Assembly: GCF_015206815.1 (NCBI RefSeq)
Contig: NZ_JADEXZ010000030.1
Coordinates: 1 to 63,284 of the forward strand
Origin: Fortiea sp. LEGE XX443
GTDB lineage: Bacteria > Cyanobacteriota > Cyanobacteriia > Cyanobacteriales > Nostocaceae
Length of the DNA: 63,284 nucleotides
Reading direction: 5' to 3'
Below the pieces are notes generated by a model. It ran no database searches and was not told where the DNA came from. It saw nothing but the letters and a program-made list of their open reading frames with translations. Both the position numbers and the translations under genes were made by a program. Positions 63,166-63,284 of this stretch are shown here, one piece after another (position 1 is the stretch's first letter; each line of letters starts with the position of its first letter).

Positions 63166-63284
63166 ATGATAGATCAGCATCTACAACCTGCGATGCCTGC
63201 GGCGGGCGTAGCCATCGCAGAACTACAAGAATTTATAGATAGTCGCCCAGATGCCCGTGAGGTGAGAAAAGCTCTCTTCTGTAA
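63166..63284 (+). mobile_element. IS630-family transposase, N-terminal fragment at the window edge
   Basis: An ATG at 63166 opens 39 codons that run off the window. The segment ELQEFIDSRPDAREVRKAL is the start of the helix-turn-helix region of cyanobacterial IS630-type transposases as I remember them. The preceding PAMPAAGVAIA is encoded by a GC-rich dispersed repeat (CCTGCGGCGGGCGTAGCC) that appears inserted in frame. Whether the element is intact cannot be seen. Confidence 0.6.

Overview
The window looks like a chromosomal segment of a filamentous, probably heterocyst-forming cyanobacterium (Nostocales type). This is inferred from the many HIP1 octamers (GCGATCGC) in coding DNA, heptanucleotide tandem repeats between genes, and cyanobacteria- or plastid-restricted families: DUF2499/Ycf49, DUF3593, DUF1997, DUF1830, DUF4079, DUF6761, a CrtD-type carotenoid desaturase, a ferredoxin-type glutamate synthase, and an RNase E ending in a PNPase-recruiting nonapeptide. 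No tRNA, rRNA, CRISPR array or prophage was seen. Most of the window is core chromosome, sprinkled with transposon debris and small dispersed repeats.

Layout. 1-2.1 kb: the 5' edge of an ISAzo13-type transposase, a strong hairpin, a Fur-box-like site, about 950 bases with no gene, then a Crp/Fnr regulator. 2.1-10.7 kb: an ArgRS-like protein without a catalytic core, a HAD phosphatase, a PEP-CTERM protein, GNAT-recJ, a PD-(D/E)XK nuclease and csaB. 10.9-12.4 kb: DUF2499-DUF3593-hisA. 12.4-13.8 kb: an accessory pocket with a MITE-like repeat, two tiny paralogous ORFs each followed by a terminator-like hairpin, and an IS110 remnant. 13.8-23.5 kb, minus strand: a conserved hypothetical protein, crtD, a U32 peptidase, an IS4 remnant and the glutamate synthase gene. 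24.3-27.7 kb: a secreted phosphodiester glycosidase, a cupin and an IscA-like protein. 27.8-32.9 kb: the str cluster rpsL-rpsG-fusA-tuf-rpsJ. 33.2-36.9 kb: a LON-domain protein, pheA, DUF1997 and a pilin-like lipoprotein.

37-43.4 kb, minus strand: a TIGR03960 radical SAM protein, rne and rnhB, then a STAS protein. 43.4-47.4 kb: a nested palindrome with a CRP-like site before a 67-residue protein, an LL-DAP-type aminotransferase, a conserved hypothetical protein, clpS and a CPBP protease. 47.4-51.7 kb, minus strand: a pair of overlapping small ORFs, then a DICT/degenerate HD-GYP protein overlapping a pentapeptide-repeat protein, and a radical SAM protein. 52.2-56.5 kb: DUF1830, DUF4079, a membrane protein, an orphan ABC ATPase, a response regulator and DUF6761. 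56.8-63.3 kb: bolA-grxD, a secreted helical protein, a PrcA-like subtilase, an acyltransferase, tadA, and a CHAT-domain gene cut at its 5' end beside an IS630-type transposase that runs off the window.

How it works together. Translation (str cluster, tadA), RNA turnover (rne-rnhB), nitrogen assimilation (glutamate synthase), amino-acid synthesis (hisA, pheA), carotenoid synthesis (crtD), proteolysis (ClpS, CPBP, S8, U32) and Fe-S or redox handling (IscA-like, BolA-Grx) are all housekeeping. The novel-looking signals are small: the NNGKP micro-ORF pair, the ArgRS-like protein, the nested palindrome at 43.8 kb, and tandem heptamers that have entered reading frames in recJ, the TIGR03960 gene and the acyltransferase gene.
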